Source of the DNA: Pseudoduganella sp.
Lineage (GTDB): Bacteria; Pseudomonadota; Gammaproteobacteria; Burkholderiales; Burkholderiaceae_D
Direction of reading: 5' to 3'
NCBI GenBank assembly: GCA_021323265.1
Contig: JAJTCO010000001.1
Coordinates: 1 to 64,000 of the forward strand
Length of the DNA stretch: 64,000 nucleotides
Each line of letters opens with the position of its first letter. Position 1 is the stretch's first letter. A program made the translations under genes and the position numbers. The notes under the pieces were generated by a model. It had not been told where the DNA came from, searched no databases, and was given only the letters and a program-made list of their open reading frames with translations. Positions 42,031 to 50,445 of this stretch are shown here, one piece after another.

Positions 42031-43596
42031 TCAGTTGCCGCAGCCCAGTGCCTTGATGCGGTCGTAGGCAGCCTTGGCGCGGACCATGCCGTAGCCGGTC
42101 TTGTTATCCTTGCCAGCGGTTTCCAGGTCCAGTGCGGACTTGGTCAGCGAAGCACGGATCTGCGAGCCGGTGCAGGTTGGGAAGTAGGACCATACCAGTG
42201 CCGCGACAGCCGACACGTGCGGGGTTGCCATCGAGGTGCCGTCGTAGAAGGCATAGCTGGTCGCCTTGACTTCAACGGTTGCGGACTGGCCCAGCTGGCC
42301 CTTCATCGCGGCGCCGTCCACGTCGGTGGCGGTCACGGAAGGAATCGAGGTCACGGTGGTGCCCAGGGTGCCGCCGAAGGAGCCTGCAGCGTTGTTGTAC
42401 ACGATCGCGCCCACGCCGCCGGAGGCCTGGCAGTTCGATACCTTGGTGGCGAAGTCCACGGTGCCGCGCTGGATCAGGCAGATCTTGCCCGACACTGCGC
42501 TGTTGACCGAGTCACCCAGCCCGAAGTCGGCCAGGGGAGCGGTGCGCGCCAGCTTTGGCGAGCCACCCATGTCGCCAGGGGTGTACACGGTGGAGCCGAC
42601 GGACAGCTTGGACTCGGAACCGCCGTTGGTGGTCACGGTCGACAGCACAGCCACGCCAGGACCGGAGATTTCGACCTTGGTGTTGTACTGCGAGAAGGTA
42701 GCCCACTTGTTGAATTCGTCAACCGCGGCAACCATCATCACGCTGGCGTAGCCGGCTGGGTAGGACACCACGGTGTTGCCGTCGTTGCCGGCAGCGGCAA
42801 TCGACAGCACGCCCTTCGATTGCAGGTTGTCGAACGCGCGCTTCTCGGTCACGCTGGAACGGCCGCCGCCCAGGGACATCGAGATCACGTTCGCGCCAGC
42901 TGCGCCGCACTTGTTGGCAGCGGTAGCCAGGGTCGAGGAGTAGGCCCAGCCGTCGGCGCCGAACACCTTGACGATGTGCAGCTTCAGGTTCTTGTTCGGG
43001 TTCACGCCCACCACGCCAACGCTGTTGTTGATGCCGGCGATGGTGCCAGCAACGTGGGTGCCATGATGGTTCTCGTCGGTGTACCAGTTGCCGGTGCCCG
43101 AATCGTATTCGCCGGTCACGTTGTTGGCCGACAGGTCTTCGTGCGCGCGGTCGTAGCCGGAGTCGATGATGCAAACCTTGCGGTTGGCGGTATTCGCGTC
43201 GGACAGCAGGTCAGCCTGCACAGCCTTGATGCCCCATGGGACCAGCTGGCCCAGCTGGTAAGGCGTGCCGGTCGAAGGCGAGGTGGTGGCGAACATCTGG
43301 CGCTTGACGTCTTCTTCCACCAGGATCACGTTCGGGTTGTGCTGCAGGCCCTTGATTGCCTGGGTCGGCACTTCGATCGCCATGGCATCCATGCCGAAGA
43401 TTTCGTGCTTGATATTGCCCTTGGCAGCGGCGATTGCCGACTTCACGGCAGAGGCCTTACCTGGCTGGAACTGAACGATGACACGGGTGGTGTCGTTGGC
43501 GGCAAAGGCCTGGCCGGCAGCGCCGACAGCAACGACGGCAGCCAACAGCTTGGCGCCAGCAGCGATCTTGGAAACCTGGAAATGCTTTTGAACCAT
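42031..43596 (-). CDS. Secreted subtilisin-like serine protease (S8) with PA insert
   Basis: 521-residue preproenzyme: signal peptide (to GQAFAAND), I9-type inhibitor propeptide (about 35-100, TRVIVQFQPGKASAV to VILVEEDVKRQ) and S8 catalytic domain with Asp145 (CIIDSGYD), His178 (NHHGTHVAG) and Ser455 (DGTSMATPHV). A protease-associated domain is inserted between His and Ser (ICLIQRGTVDFATKVSNCQ). The C-terminus ends shortly after the catalytic domain, with two Cys pairs likely in disulfides. GGGAGAA lies before the ATG. Secretion probably uses Sec then the type II system. Codon use is less GC3-rich than neighbours, suggesting high expression. Confidence 0.95.
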   Translation of the reverse strand: MVQKHFQVSKIAAGAKLLAAVVAVGAAGQAFAANDTTRVIVQFQPGKASAVKSAIAAAKGNIKHEIFGMDAMAIEVPTQAIKGLQHNPNVILVEEDVKRQMFATTSPSTGTPYQLGQLVPWGIKAVQADLLSDANTANRKVCIIDSGYDRAHEDLSANNVTGEYDSGTGNWYTDENHHGTHVAGTIAGINNSVGVVGVNPNKNLKLHIVKVFGADGWAYSSTLATAANKCGAAGANVISMSLGGGRSSVTEKRAFDNLQSKGVLSIAAAGNDGNTVVSYPAGYASVMMVAAVDEFNKWATFSQYNTKVEISGPGVAVLSTVTTNGGSESKLSVGSTVYTPGDMGGSPKLARTAPLADFGLGDSVNSAVSGKICLIQRGTVDFATKVSNCQASGGVGAIVYNNAAGSFGGTLGTTVTSIPSVTATDVDGAAMKGQLGQSATVEVKATSYAFYDGTSMATPHVSAVAALVWSYFPTCTGSQIRASLTKSALDLETAGKDNKTGYGMVRAKAAYDRIKALGCGN

Positions 43597-43774
43597 TAAA
43601 ATTCTCCCGACTCTCGAATTGAGTGAAATGTCCCCGGCCGTTGACCGGCACTAATTGTTTTTGCCAAGGTGCAAATATTCCGCACTCGACTGGAACTGAG
43701 TGTAGGGAGTGCGCGGCAAGAAATCTATCGAAATGTCTCTATTTGTATGCGGCTGTTGAATTTCGCATACACTT

Positions 43775-43822
43775 TTGTTAAGAATGAGACATTCCGCGGT
43801 GCCCTTGTCCCATTCTTAACAA
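43775..43822. promoter_or_regulatory. Large inverted repeat upstream of the 2OG oxygenase gene
   Basis: Arms 43775-43791 (TTGTTAAGAATGAGACA) and 43806-43822 (TGTCCCATTCTTAACAA) pair over 17 bases with one mismatch around a 14-base loop. No T-run follows, so it is not a standard terminator. It lies 32 bases before the predicted start at 43855 and could be an operator for a dimeric regulator or a 5' RNA hairpin. Confidence 0.6.
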
Positions 43823-43854
43823 CTGGAAGTCCGATTTCCCGTATGCTGCGCGCC

Positions 43855-44550
43855 ATGGACGACTTTATCGAGATCTACGACGGCGCCCTGACGCCCGAAC
43901 AATGCGAGCACATCGTGGCCCGTTTCGATGCCAGCGGCAAAGCCATGCGCGGCAAGACCGGGCAGGGCGTCGACGTGGCCAAGAAGGATAGCTACGACCT
44001 GACCATCAGCCAGCACGCCGAATGGAACGACGTATCGAACCTGATGATGGCCAGCGTGCTGCAGCACCTGACGGCCTATATGGACAAGTACCGCATGCTG
44101 CTGACGGGCGCACTGTCGCCGCGTGTGGTCGACCCCGAGAGCGGAGCGCCGGTCACCCTGAACATCGACAATTTCGACCGTTGCGGCACCCCTTACCTGG
44201 GCGAGTTGATCCAGTCGATGTACCGCGCCGGCCCCATCAACGTTCAGAAATACCTGCAGAACAGTGGCGGCTATCACCACTGGCATTCGGAAATTTACCC
44301 GCAGAACGCCAGTTGCGAGACGCTGCACCGCGCCCTGCTGTTCCAGTTCTACCTGAACGACGTGGCCGAGGGCGGCGAGACCGAGTTCTACTATCAGCAG
44401 CGCAAGGTTGCGGCGCGCCAGGGCCGCCTGATCATCGCCCCCGCCGGCTTCACGCACACGCACAAGGGGAACGTCGCGCGCAGCGGCGACAAGTACGTCG
44501 CCACCTCCTGGATCCTGTTCCAGCGCGCCGAAGCCATGTTCGGCGCTTAA
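43855..44550 (+). CDS. 2-oxoglutarate/Fe(II) oxygenase (prolyl 4-hydroxylase-like)
   Basis: 231 residues. The double-stranded beta-helix core shows the iron-binding His-x-Glu in YHHWHSEIYP and the distal His in FTHTHKGNVARS; a Lys in DKYVATSW stands where 2-oxoglutarate is usually bound. GGYHHWHSE and EGGETEFYY are typical of the P4Hc/2OG-FeII_Oxy_3 family. The substrate may be a protein or peptide. The start could also be the ATG at 43843; no good ribosome site is seen for either. A long inverted repeat lies just upstream and a bidirectional terminator downstream. Confidence 0.87.
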   Translation: MDDFIEIYDGALTPEQCEHIVARFDASGKAMRGKTGQGVDVAKKDSYDLTISQHAEWNDVSNLMMASVLQHLTAYMDKYRMLLTGALSPRVVDPESGAPVTLNIDNFDRCGTPYLGELIQSMYRAGPINVQKYLQNSGGYHHWHSEIYPQNASCETLHRALLFQFYLNDVAEGGETEFYYQQRKVAARQGRLIIAPAGFTHTHKGNVARSGDKYVATSWILFQRAEAMFGA

Positions 44551-44592
44551 ACTCGGCGCCGGGTCCGTCATGCGGACGCCCGGCGCGCACAT

Positions 44593-44606
44593 TTGATTTT
44601 TCTCAA
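44593..44606. promoter_or_regulatory. FNR-like box in convergent intergenic region
   Basis: TTGATTTTTCTCAA matches TTGAT-N4-ATCAA at 9 of 10 defined positions. It lies after the 2OG oxygenase stop, 69 bases (centre to centre) from the perfect box at 44662. No gene start is nearby. Confidence 0.3.
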
Positions 44607-44625
44607 AGCTTGCAGCCAGAAAACG

Positions 44626-44663
44626 AAACACCCGCCATGCGCTTGCGCCGTGGCGGGTGTTTT
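44626..44663. terminator. Bidirectional terminator between convergent genes
   Basis: A 12-base perfect stem AAACACCCGCCA/TGGCGGGTGTTT (44626-44637 and 44651-44662) encloses a 13-base loop and ends in TTTT on the plus strand; on the minus strand it is followed by T-rich sequence. It serves the 2OG oxygenase and the phosphate-binding-like genes. Confidence 0.85.
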
Positions 44664-44675
44664 GATCTGCATCAA
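44662..44675. promoter_or_regulatory. Perfect FNR consensus box without an obvious target
   Basis: TTGATCTGCATCAA is a perfect TTGAT-N4-ATCAA site. It lies between the terminator and the 3' end of the minus-strand gene at 44718, so it precedes no coding start on either strand. It may be fortuitous or drive an unseen RNA. Confidence 0.35.
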
Positions 44676-44717
44676 AGGTGTGGAGTTTCTGTCCGAATGA
44701 CAGAGCTGACCCCGAAT

Positions 44718-45125
44718 TTATTGCACGGTGAGGATTACCTTGACGCTGTCGTCGACGGCGGATTTTTCGATGTAGCCGATGGCTTGCACGTCGGCGGCCA
44801 CGGCTTTCTTCACTTCGGCGCTGGTGGCGTATTCCTTGGGCGCCGTGCCCTTGCCGGTAAACACCAGCTTCGACCATTGCGTCTTGACCTGGGCCGTGTC
44901 CTTGCCCAGCACCTTCTGGCTGAACTCGTTGCGCAGCGGGCCTTCCGTGTGTTCGATCGGGGTGAACAGGCTCGACTTACCCAGGAAGAATTGCGCGGCC
45001 TGTTCGCTGAACATGCGCGTGGCCGGGTTCTTGGGGTTGACGATCACCACAATCTCGGCTGCCAGCGCGGGCAGGGCGGCAGTGCACAGTGCTGCGGCGA
45101 GCAGCAGCTTGATTCGCTTGTTCAT
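44718..45125 (-). CDS. Small periplasmic phosphate-binding-like (PBP) protein
   Basis: 135 residues: signal peptide to PALAAEI, then one lobe-like domain with VVIVNPKNPATRMFSEQAAQFFLG and KTQWSKLVFTGKGTAPKEY. It matches short PstS-like proteins of Proteobacteria, about half the length of true PstS, which keep only part of the binding fold. GAGGCAG lies before the ATG. The gene is ten bases downstream of the porin gene, so the two form an operon; this pairing suggests capture or sensing of an anion that enters through the porin. Confidence 0.82.
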   Translation of the reverse strand: MNKRIKLLLAAALCTAALPALAAEIVVIVNPKNPATRMFSEQAAQFFLGKSSLFTPIEHTEGPLRNEFSQKVLGKDTAQVKTQWSKLVFTGKGTAPKEYATSAEVKKAVAADVQAIGYIEKSAVDDSVKVILTVQ

Positions 45126-45135
45126 GGCTGCCTCC

Positions 45136-46326
45136 TCAGAACACAAAGTCGAGCGCTACGGCATACACGTTGACTGAGCCTTTGAAATTCGGTGTCGGCT
45201 TGATGAAGGCGCCGGCGCCATCCTTGGGCTTGATATGGTCGACCTGCGCTTTCAGTGCCATCGACTTGTAGAAGTCCCAGCGTACGCCAATGGCGTCGGA
45301 TGTCTGCAAGGCGGCTTTGGCTGCGCTGTTGACGCCGGCGCTCAGCGGCGCCAGGGGGCCGGTGCTGGGCAGGCCCGCTACGCTGCGCGGGGATTTCTGC
45401 TTGATGCTGCCGTGGTAGTAGTAGGGCAGGAACTTGCCGATGCGGTAGCCTGCCATCGCGTACCATGAGTTCGTGTCGTGCACGATCAGCGTGTCGGTGC
45501 GGCGCTGGGCGTATTCGGCCTGCAGCACGATGTTTTTCCAGTCCAGCGTGCCGCCGACGGAGGTGAACGTGCCGCGCACGTCGTTCAAGGGAATCATGTT
45601 GGCGACCGACGTCAGGCCGACGTTGCGCAGCGTTGTCACCAGCCCGCTCAGGGTGGGATTGTCGACCACGCTGAAGTCGGCCTGGGCGCGGCCAAAGCGC
45701 AGCGTGAACGGGCCGTTCTCGACGACCGCGTGCAGCAGCAGCATCTTGCGGAATTCAACGGTCTGCGCCGGTTGCTCCGATTCGGCGCGTCCGGTGCCCA
45801 GTTGCACGCTGAGCGTGGTGTCGCCGAAGCTGTGCTGGTACAGCAGGTCGATGCCATCGAAGTTGTCGAGCGAAACCTGGCGGTACACTTCGGCCGGCGG
45901 GCGCAGCATGGTGTTGGCGTAGCCCACGTTGCGGAAGTCGGAAATCATGTAGATCGGCGCGCCCATGCGCCCGACGCGGACACTGAGTTCGTCATTGACC
46001 TTGAACTTGGCGAATGCCCATGCGGCCTGGGCGCGGTAATGGTCGATGCCGTCCTTGCGCACCAACCCCTGCGCGGTCAGCGAAATCATGTCGTTGACCT
46101 TCATCGTTGCTTGCACGCCGAAGTTGGAGTCGACGCCGGTACGCCAGTCTTTCTTCACGCCGGCCGCTTGGTTGGGGCGGATGAACTCGGCGTCGTTGGT
46201 GTCGGTGGAAGTGAGGGCGGCGGTGCCAAAGCCGCTGATGGTGACGGATGGGCCTTCCTGCGCCCCGGCCTGCATTGCCAGGCCTGCTGCTGATAGCGCG
46301 GCAATCGCGCGGCAGATGGATTTCAT
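45136..46326 (-). CDS. Outer-membrane porin-like beta-barrel protein
   Basis: 396 residues with a signal peptide ending at MQAGAQEG. The mature part starts VTISGFGTAALT and continues as alternating beta strands (YRAQAAWAFAKFKVNDELSV, RVGRMGAPIYMIS), ending in the terminal Phe (VYAVALDFVF) used for BAM insertion. It resembles the DcaP/OprP-like and OprO porins in strand layout but lacks their coiled-coil N-terminus. GGGAGAG precedes the ATG at 46326. It is co-transcribed with the small phosphate-binding-like protein. Confidence 0.85.
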   Translation of the reverse strand: MKSICRAIAALSAAGLAMQAGAQEGPSVTISGFGTAALTSTDTNDAEFIRPNQAAGVKKDWRTGVDSNFGVQATMKVNDMISLTAQGLVRKDGIDHYRAQAAWAFAKFKVNDELSVRVGRMGAPIYMISDFRNVGYANTMLRPPAEVYRQVSLDNFDGIDLLYQHSFGDTTLSVQLGTGRAESEQPAQTVEFRKMLLLHAVVENGPFTLRFGRAQADFSVVDNPTLSGLVTTLRNVGLTSVANMIPLNDVRGTFTSVGGTLDWKNIVLQAEYAQRRTDTLIVHDTNSWYAMAGYRIGKFLPYYYHGSIKQKSPRSVAGLPSTGPLAPLSAGVNSAAKAALQTSDAIGVRWDFYKSMALKAQVDHIKPKDGAGAFIKPTPNFKGSVNVYAVALDFVF

Positions 46327-46432
46327 CGACAAGCTCTCCCGTTTGTTATTGGTATGAACAAGTGGCTACGGGGCAAGTGTCACAGATCGGGTGCGTGAGC
46401 GCCAGCATTCGTGGTACGAGCGCAACATAAAA

Positions 46433-46454
46433 AAAGCCCGCAGTAGCGGGCTTT
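46433..46454 (-). terminator. Rho-independent terminator of the amino acid permease gene
   Basis: Perfect 9-base stem AAAGCCCGC/GCGGGCTTT (46433-46441 and 46446-46454) with loop AGTA. On the minus strand it is followed by a run of T, fitting termination of the permease transcript that ends at 46474. Confidence 0.85.
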
Positions 46455-46473
46455 CTTGGTCGCGCGGCGCGAA

Positions 46474-47871
46474 TTATTGAGCTTTGCCCAACTCCGAACG
46501 CTGGCGCGAGTAGGCGAAATACACCACCAGGCCCAGTGCCAGCCAGATGCCGAAGGCGATCCAGGTGGTCAGCGACAGGAAGGCCATCAGCACCAGGCAG
46601 AAGATCACGGCCAGGCCAGGAATGACCGGCACGCCAGGGCAGCGGAAGGCGCGGTGCAGGTCCGGGCGCTTCTTGCGCATGATGACCACGGCGATGGAAA
46701 CCAGGCAGAACGCGGCCAACGTGCCCATGTTCACCAGTTCGGCCAGCACGTTCAGCGGCACCAGCGCTGCGATGAAGCCGAAGATCAGGCCGACCATCCA
46801 GGTTGCGAAGAACGGGGTGTGGTACTTCGGGTGCACTTTCGACAGGCGCTTTGGCAGCAGGCCGTCGCGCGACATGGCGAAGATGATGCGGGTCTGGCCG
46901 TACGCCATCACCAGGATCACGGTGGTCATGCCGAGGATGGCGCCCAGCGAGACCCAGCCGGCGAACCAGTTTTCACCGGCGTATTGCAGCGCCAGCGAGA
47001 CCGGGTGGTCGATGCCCAGGAATTTCTGGTAAGGCACGATGCCGGTCATGATCGCCGCAACGATCACGTACAGCACGGTGCACACTGCCAGCGAGCCGAT
47101 GATGCCGATCGGCAGGTCGCGCTCGGGACGCTTCACTTCTTCGGCGGCGGAGGTCACCGCGTCGAAACCGATGAAGGCGAAGAACACCAGGGCCGCGGCG
47201 CTCATGACGCCGGTGGCGCCGAACGGCATGAACGGCTGCCAGTTGGCCGGCTGCACGTGGCCTGCGCCGACGGCGATGAACAGCAGCACGACGCCGACCT
47301 TGATCACCACCATGATGTTGTTGACGCGCGCCGATTCGCGCACGCCCCAGCCCAGCATCGCGGTCAGGATGATCATGATCATGAACGCGGGCAGGTTGAA
47401 CAGGGTGGCGGTGCCAGGGATCGAGCCCGGCGCGGCGGTCAGTGCGGTCGGCAGGTGCAGGCCGACGCCGGCGATCAGCGATTGGAAATAGCCCGACCAT
47501 GCAACCGACACGGCGGACGTGGCGAGGCCGTACTCAAGCATCAGGTCCCAGCCGATCATCCATGCCACCAGTTCGCCCAGCGTGGCGTAGCTGTAGGTAT
47601 AAATGGAGCCGGCGACCGGAACGGTCGAGGCGAATTCGGCGTAGCACAGGGCGGCGAAACCGCACGCCAGCGCCGCGACCACGAAGGAAATCGTCAAGGC
47701 CGGGCCGGCGGTCAACGCGCCTGTGCCGGTCAAGACGAAGATGCCGGTACCGACGATGGCGCCAATGCCCATCAGCACGAGGTCGACTGGACCCAGTACT
47801 TTCTGCAGCCCGCCGGGTTTGCGGCTGGCTGCGACCATGTCGTCCAGGTTCTTTGTCCTAAAAATGCTCAC
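46474..47871 (-). CDS. APC family amino acid permease (cationic amino acid transporter type)
   Basis: 465 residues with about 12-13 membrane helices. The first helix has the APC substrate motif GIGAIVGTGIFVLTG and helix six has FFAFIGFDAVTSAAEEVKRP, typical of the YfnA/CAT (TC 2.A.3.3) group. It imports an amino acid with protons; specificity cannot be read from sequence. The gene stands alone with its own terminator. A related but different-family permease is at 53608. Confidence 0.92.
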   Translation of the reverse strand: MSIFRTKNLDDMVAASRKPGGLQKVLGPVDLVLMGIGAIVGTGIFVLTGTGALTAGPALTISFVVAALACGFAALCYAEFASTVPVAGSIYTYSYATLGELVAWMIGWDLMLEYGLATSAVSVAWSGYFQSLIAGVGLHLPTALTAAPGSIPGTATLFNLPAFMIMIILTAMLGWGVRESARVNNIMVVIKVGVVLLFIAVGAGHVQPANWQPFMPFGATGVMSAAALVFFAFIGFDAVTSAAEEVKRPERDLPIGIIGSLAVCTVLYVIVAAIMTGIVPYQKFLGIDHPVSLALQYAGENWFAGWVSLGAILGMTTVILVMAYGQTRIIFAMSRDGLLPKRLSKVHPKYHTPFFATWMVGLIFGFIAALVPLNVLAELVNMGTLAAFCLVSIAVVIMRKKRPDLHRAFRCPGVPVIPGLAVIFCLVLMAFLSLTTWIAFGIWLALGLVVYFAYSRQRSELGKAQ

Positions 47872-48000
47872 TTATATCTCCAATCATTTCTCTTTTGGGA
47901 TCGCCAAAAAAAGGCTGCCGCATATTAGCACAAGGGGTAGACTGCGCATGTTGTAGGATTGTAAATTTGAATTGTTGGCCGAAAATAACTTGCACCAGTG

Positions 48001-48420
48001 ATGAAATATATGCTATTCGCCGCGGCCCTGGCTGCCGCGTTCCCTGCCCACGGCCAGCCCATGCCGCCCCAGCCGGACACGCCGGCGTACCAGGCGTGCA
48101 TGGCGGAAGAGGGGGCGCTGCGCCCCCAGCGCCAAGCCCTGGCGCACGGCTTTCGCGAGCATGAAGCGGCGCTGCAGCGCGCCGCCGCCGCCCTGGCCGC
48201 GCATGAGGCGCAGCAGTCGCGCGTCGACCGCGGCGATGCCGCTGCGGTGGCCGCCTTCAACGCGCGGCAGGACGCATTGAATGCCCAGGCCGCCAGCCTG
48301 AATGCGGCCGGCGCCCGCCTGGAACGGGAGCTGGACGCCTTCAATGCCCGGGTGGCGGCGGGCAATGTCCGCTGCGGCAACATCCTCGCGCCGTACAAAC
48401 AGCGCAGGAAGGACAAGTGA
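48001..48420 (+). CDS. Small secreted coiled-coil protein of unknown function
   Basis: 139 residues with a signal peptide (FAAALAAAFPAHGQP). The mature part is mostly one Ala/Arg/Glu-rich helix or coiled coil (EHEAALQRAAAALAAHEAQQ; ALNAQAASLNAAGARLEREL) between two Cys (YQACMAEE and VRCGNIL), probably linked by a disulfide. No family recognised. The stop overlaps the DUF5329 start by one base (TGATG), so the pair is translationally coupled and both products are periplasmic. Confidence 0.75.
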   Translation: MKYMLFAAALAAAFPAHGQPMPPQPDTPAYQACMAEEGALRPQRQALAHGFREHEAALQRAAAALAAHEAQQSRVDRGDAAAVAAFNARQDALNAQAASLNAAGARLERELDAFNARVAAGNVRCGNILAPYKQRRKDK

Positions 48421-48779
48421 TGCGTGCCTGGCCTGCGCTCTGCCTGGCCCTGGCCCTGGCGCCAGCCCACGCTGCGCCTTTGCCGGCGCCGGCCCGCGCC
48501 GAGGTGGCGGCCTTGCTGGACCGGCTGCAAGCGTCCGGCTGCCAGTTCAACCGCAACGGGACCTGGCATAGCGGGGCCGAGGCCAAAGCCCATCTGCAGC
48601 GCAAGCTGGAACACCTGGAAAAGAAGGATCTGGTGCACAATGCGGAACAGTTCATCGAGCTTGGCGCCGCGGCCAGCAGTACCAGCGGCAAGCCATACCT
48701 GGTGCGCTGCGGCGCGGCGGCGGCGCTGGAAAGCAAGGCTTGGCTCGGCGCGGAACTGAAGGCAATACGCGCGCGCTAA
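48420..48779 (+). CDS. DUF5329-like small periplasmic protein
   Basis: 119 residues with a signal peptide to APAHAAPL. The conserved stretch LDRLQASGCQFNRNGTWHSG, then AKAHLQRKLEHLEKK and FIELGAAASSTSGKPYLVRC, matches DUF5329. The two Cys flank the domain and probably form a disulfide. Function is unknown. It is coupled to the coiled-coil protein upstream, which may be its partner. Confidence 0.8.
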   Translation: MRAWPALCLALALAPAHAAPLPAPARAEVAALLDRLQASGCQFNRNGTWHSGAEAKAHLQRKLEHLEKKDLVHNAEQFIELGAAASSTSGKPYLVRCGAAAALESKAWLGAELKAIRAR

Positions 48780-48821
48780 ACGGTGCAGCCGGGGGTATAC
48801 TGCGCATGGGAGGGCAGTACC

Positions 48822-49466
48822 ATGCAGCACGAAACAGTCAGCATTCCCACACCCGGCGGCATGATCGAAGGGACGCTTGACCTGCCCACCGGCGCCAGCG
48901 GCGTCGTGCTGTTCGCGCACGGCAGCGGCAGCAGCCGCTTCAGCCCCCGCAACAACTTCGTGGCCGGCGCCTTGCGCGCGGCCGGCATCGGCACCTTGCT
49001 GATGGACCTGCTGACGCCGGCCGAAGACGCCGTCCAGCGTACGCGCTTCGATATCGGCTTGCTGACCGAGCGTCTCGGCCTGGCCGCCGACTGGCTGGCC
49101 ACGGCGCCCGGCGCCAAGGGGCTGGCGCTGGGCCTGTTTGGCGCCAGCACCGGTGCGGCCGCCGCCTTGCAGCTGGCGGCCGAGCGCAAGAACGGCGTGT
49201 CGGCCGTGGTGTCGCGCGGTGGCCGGCCGGACTTGGCGGGGCAGGTGGCGCTGGCGCGGGTCAAGGCGCCCACGCTGCTGATCGTGGGGGGGCGCGATAG
49301 CGGCGTCATTGAACTCAACGAGTCGGCCTACCTCAACCTGCATTGCATTAAACGCATCGATATCGTGCCTGGCGCCACCCACTTGTTTGAAGAGCCGGGC
49401 ACCCTGGAAGAAGTGGCCCGCCTGGCGCGCGACTGGTTCCGCATGCATCTGGCCGCACCCCGGTGA
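48822..49466 (+). CDS. Dienelactone-hydrolase-like alpha/beta hydrolase
   Basis: 214 residues. The alpha/beta hydrolase core shows LFAHGSGSSRFSPRN (oxyanion loop), the nucleophile elbow LGLFGASTGAAAAL with Ser in GASTG, an acid in VGGRDSGVIELN and the catalytic His in PGATHLFEEPG. Members of this group are often fused to, or adjacent to, phosphoribosyltransferase domains, which is not the case here. The substrate is unknown. The start at 48822 (MQHETVSIPTPGG) fits the family better than the in-frame ATG 39 bases upstream. Confidence 0.88.
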   Translation: MQHETVSIPTPGGMIEGTLDLPTGASGVVLFAHGSGSSRFSPRNNFVAGALRAAGIGTLLMDLLTPAEDAVQRTRFDIGLLTERLGLAADWLATAPGAKGLALGLFGASTGAAAALQLAAERKNGVSAVVSRGGRPDLAGQVALARVKAPTLLIVGGRDSGVIELNESAYLNLHCIKRIDIVPGATHLFEEPGTLEEVARLARDWFRMHLAAPR

Positions 49467-49530
49467 GAATCCGCGTATTTTGACCCCCGCCTGTATCGCT
49501 ATAATTTTCCCCAGTATTTTGGGAGAAAGC

Positions 49531-50445
49531 ATGGCGCTGCAACTGAAGAAATCGATGGTGCGTGATTCGGCAATCAACAGCGCCTTGTGCGTCGTGGCGG
49601 CCGTGGCGATTGCGCAGATGGCCGACTTGCATGAGGAACTGTTCTGGCTGGTCTTGCTGGCGGGCGTCGTGGCGCTGCTGACCTTCCTGCGCTCGGCCCA
49701 CCGCATACGCCAGCGCACATTGGCGCCATTGCTGGAGCCCGCCTCCTATGTCCGCATCGCGCGCGACAGCCCCCTGGTGCGCGACCAGGTGGACTGGAGC
49801 GTGATTGACGATTACACGGCGCAGCTGGCCACGCGCGGCTTTCATCCGGTGGGCGACTATACCGCCTACCCGATGCCGGGCGCCCTGGTCGGGGTGGCCG
49901 CCATGTTCACGAATGCCGAGGCAAGCGTCATGATCGAGATCCAGCAGCTGAAACTGCTGCCCTCGGCCGGTCCCGAGCGCATGCGCGATGGCATCTATTT
50001 CAGCATCACGTCGTTGGTGGGCGGCCAGATCCGCGTCATCACGTGCAGCCACAAACCCCAGGCGGCCACCTATCTGGTGCGCGGCGACCACGATGTCCTC
50101 AATGCCGATCCGCACAAGGGCTTGCTGGCGCTGCTGGCCCAGCATGGCGATCTCCTGCTGCGCCTGCGCCAGCGTATTGGCAAGTCCGCCGTGCCAGGTT
50201 TGACGGTCGAGCGCTACGTGCTCGCGATTCGCGAAGCCCAGGCCCAGGCGCGGCAGCGCCTGTCGGCCATGAGCGGTTATGCGATTGCCGGCGTGGTGGA
50301 CCAGTTCGAGGCCAAGGCCAAGCTGCGCTGGGCGCCGTCCTCGTCGGCATTGAAGTCGGTGCCGTGGCGCGCCCTCGAGGAACTCGACAGCGCTTATGCC
50401 GTGGAAGGACAGCCGCCCGTGTTTCAGGCTTCCTTGAGCTGGTAA
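49531..50445 (+). CDS. Membrane-anchored protein of unknown function
   Basis: 304 residues. Two hydrophobic helices lie near the N-terminus (about 13-31 and 36-53), then a soluble cytoplasmic domain rich in alpha/beta elements (GDYTAYPMPGALVGVAAMF, SVMIEIQQLKLLP) with a helical tail. No catalytic signature is seen. GGGAGAAAG precedes the ATG. The 3' end overlaps the convergent membrane-protein gene by 22 bases. Not recognised as a named family. Confidence 0.75.
   Translation: MALQLKKSMVRDSAINSALCVVAAVAIAQMADLHEELFWLVLLAGVVALLTFLRSAHRIRQRTLAPLLEPASYVRIARDSPLVRDQVDWSVIDDYTAQLATRGFHPVGDYTAYPMPGALVGVAAMFTNAEASVMIEIQQLKLLPSAGPERMRDGIYFSITSLVGGQIRVITCSHKPQAATYLVRGDHDVLNADPHKGLLALLAQHGDLLLRLRQRIGKSAVPGLTVERYVLAIREAQAQARQRLSAMSGYAIAGVVDQFEAKAKLRWAPSSSALKSVPWRALEELDSAYAVEGQPPVFQASLSW

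Noticed and set aside
44698-45173. Small plus-strand frame starting at the ATG after the perfect FNR box (MTELTPNLLHGEDYLD)
   Set aside because: It runs antisense through the phosphate-binding-like gene with shadow-type composition and no ribosome site.
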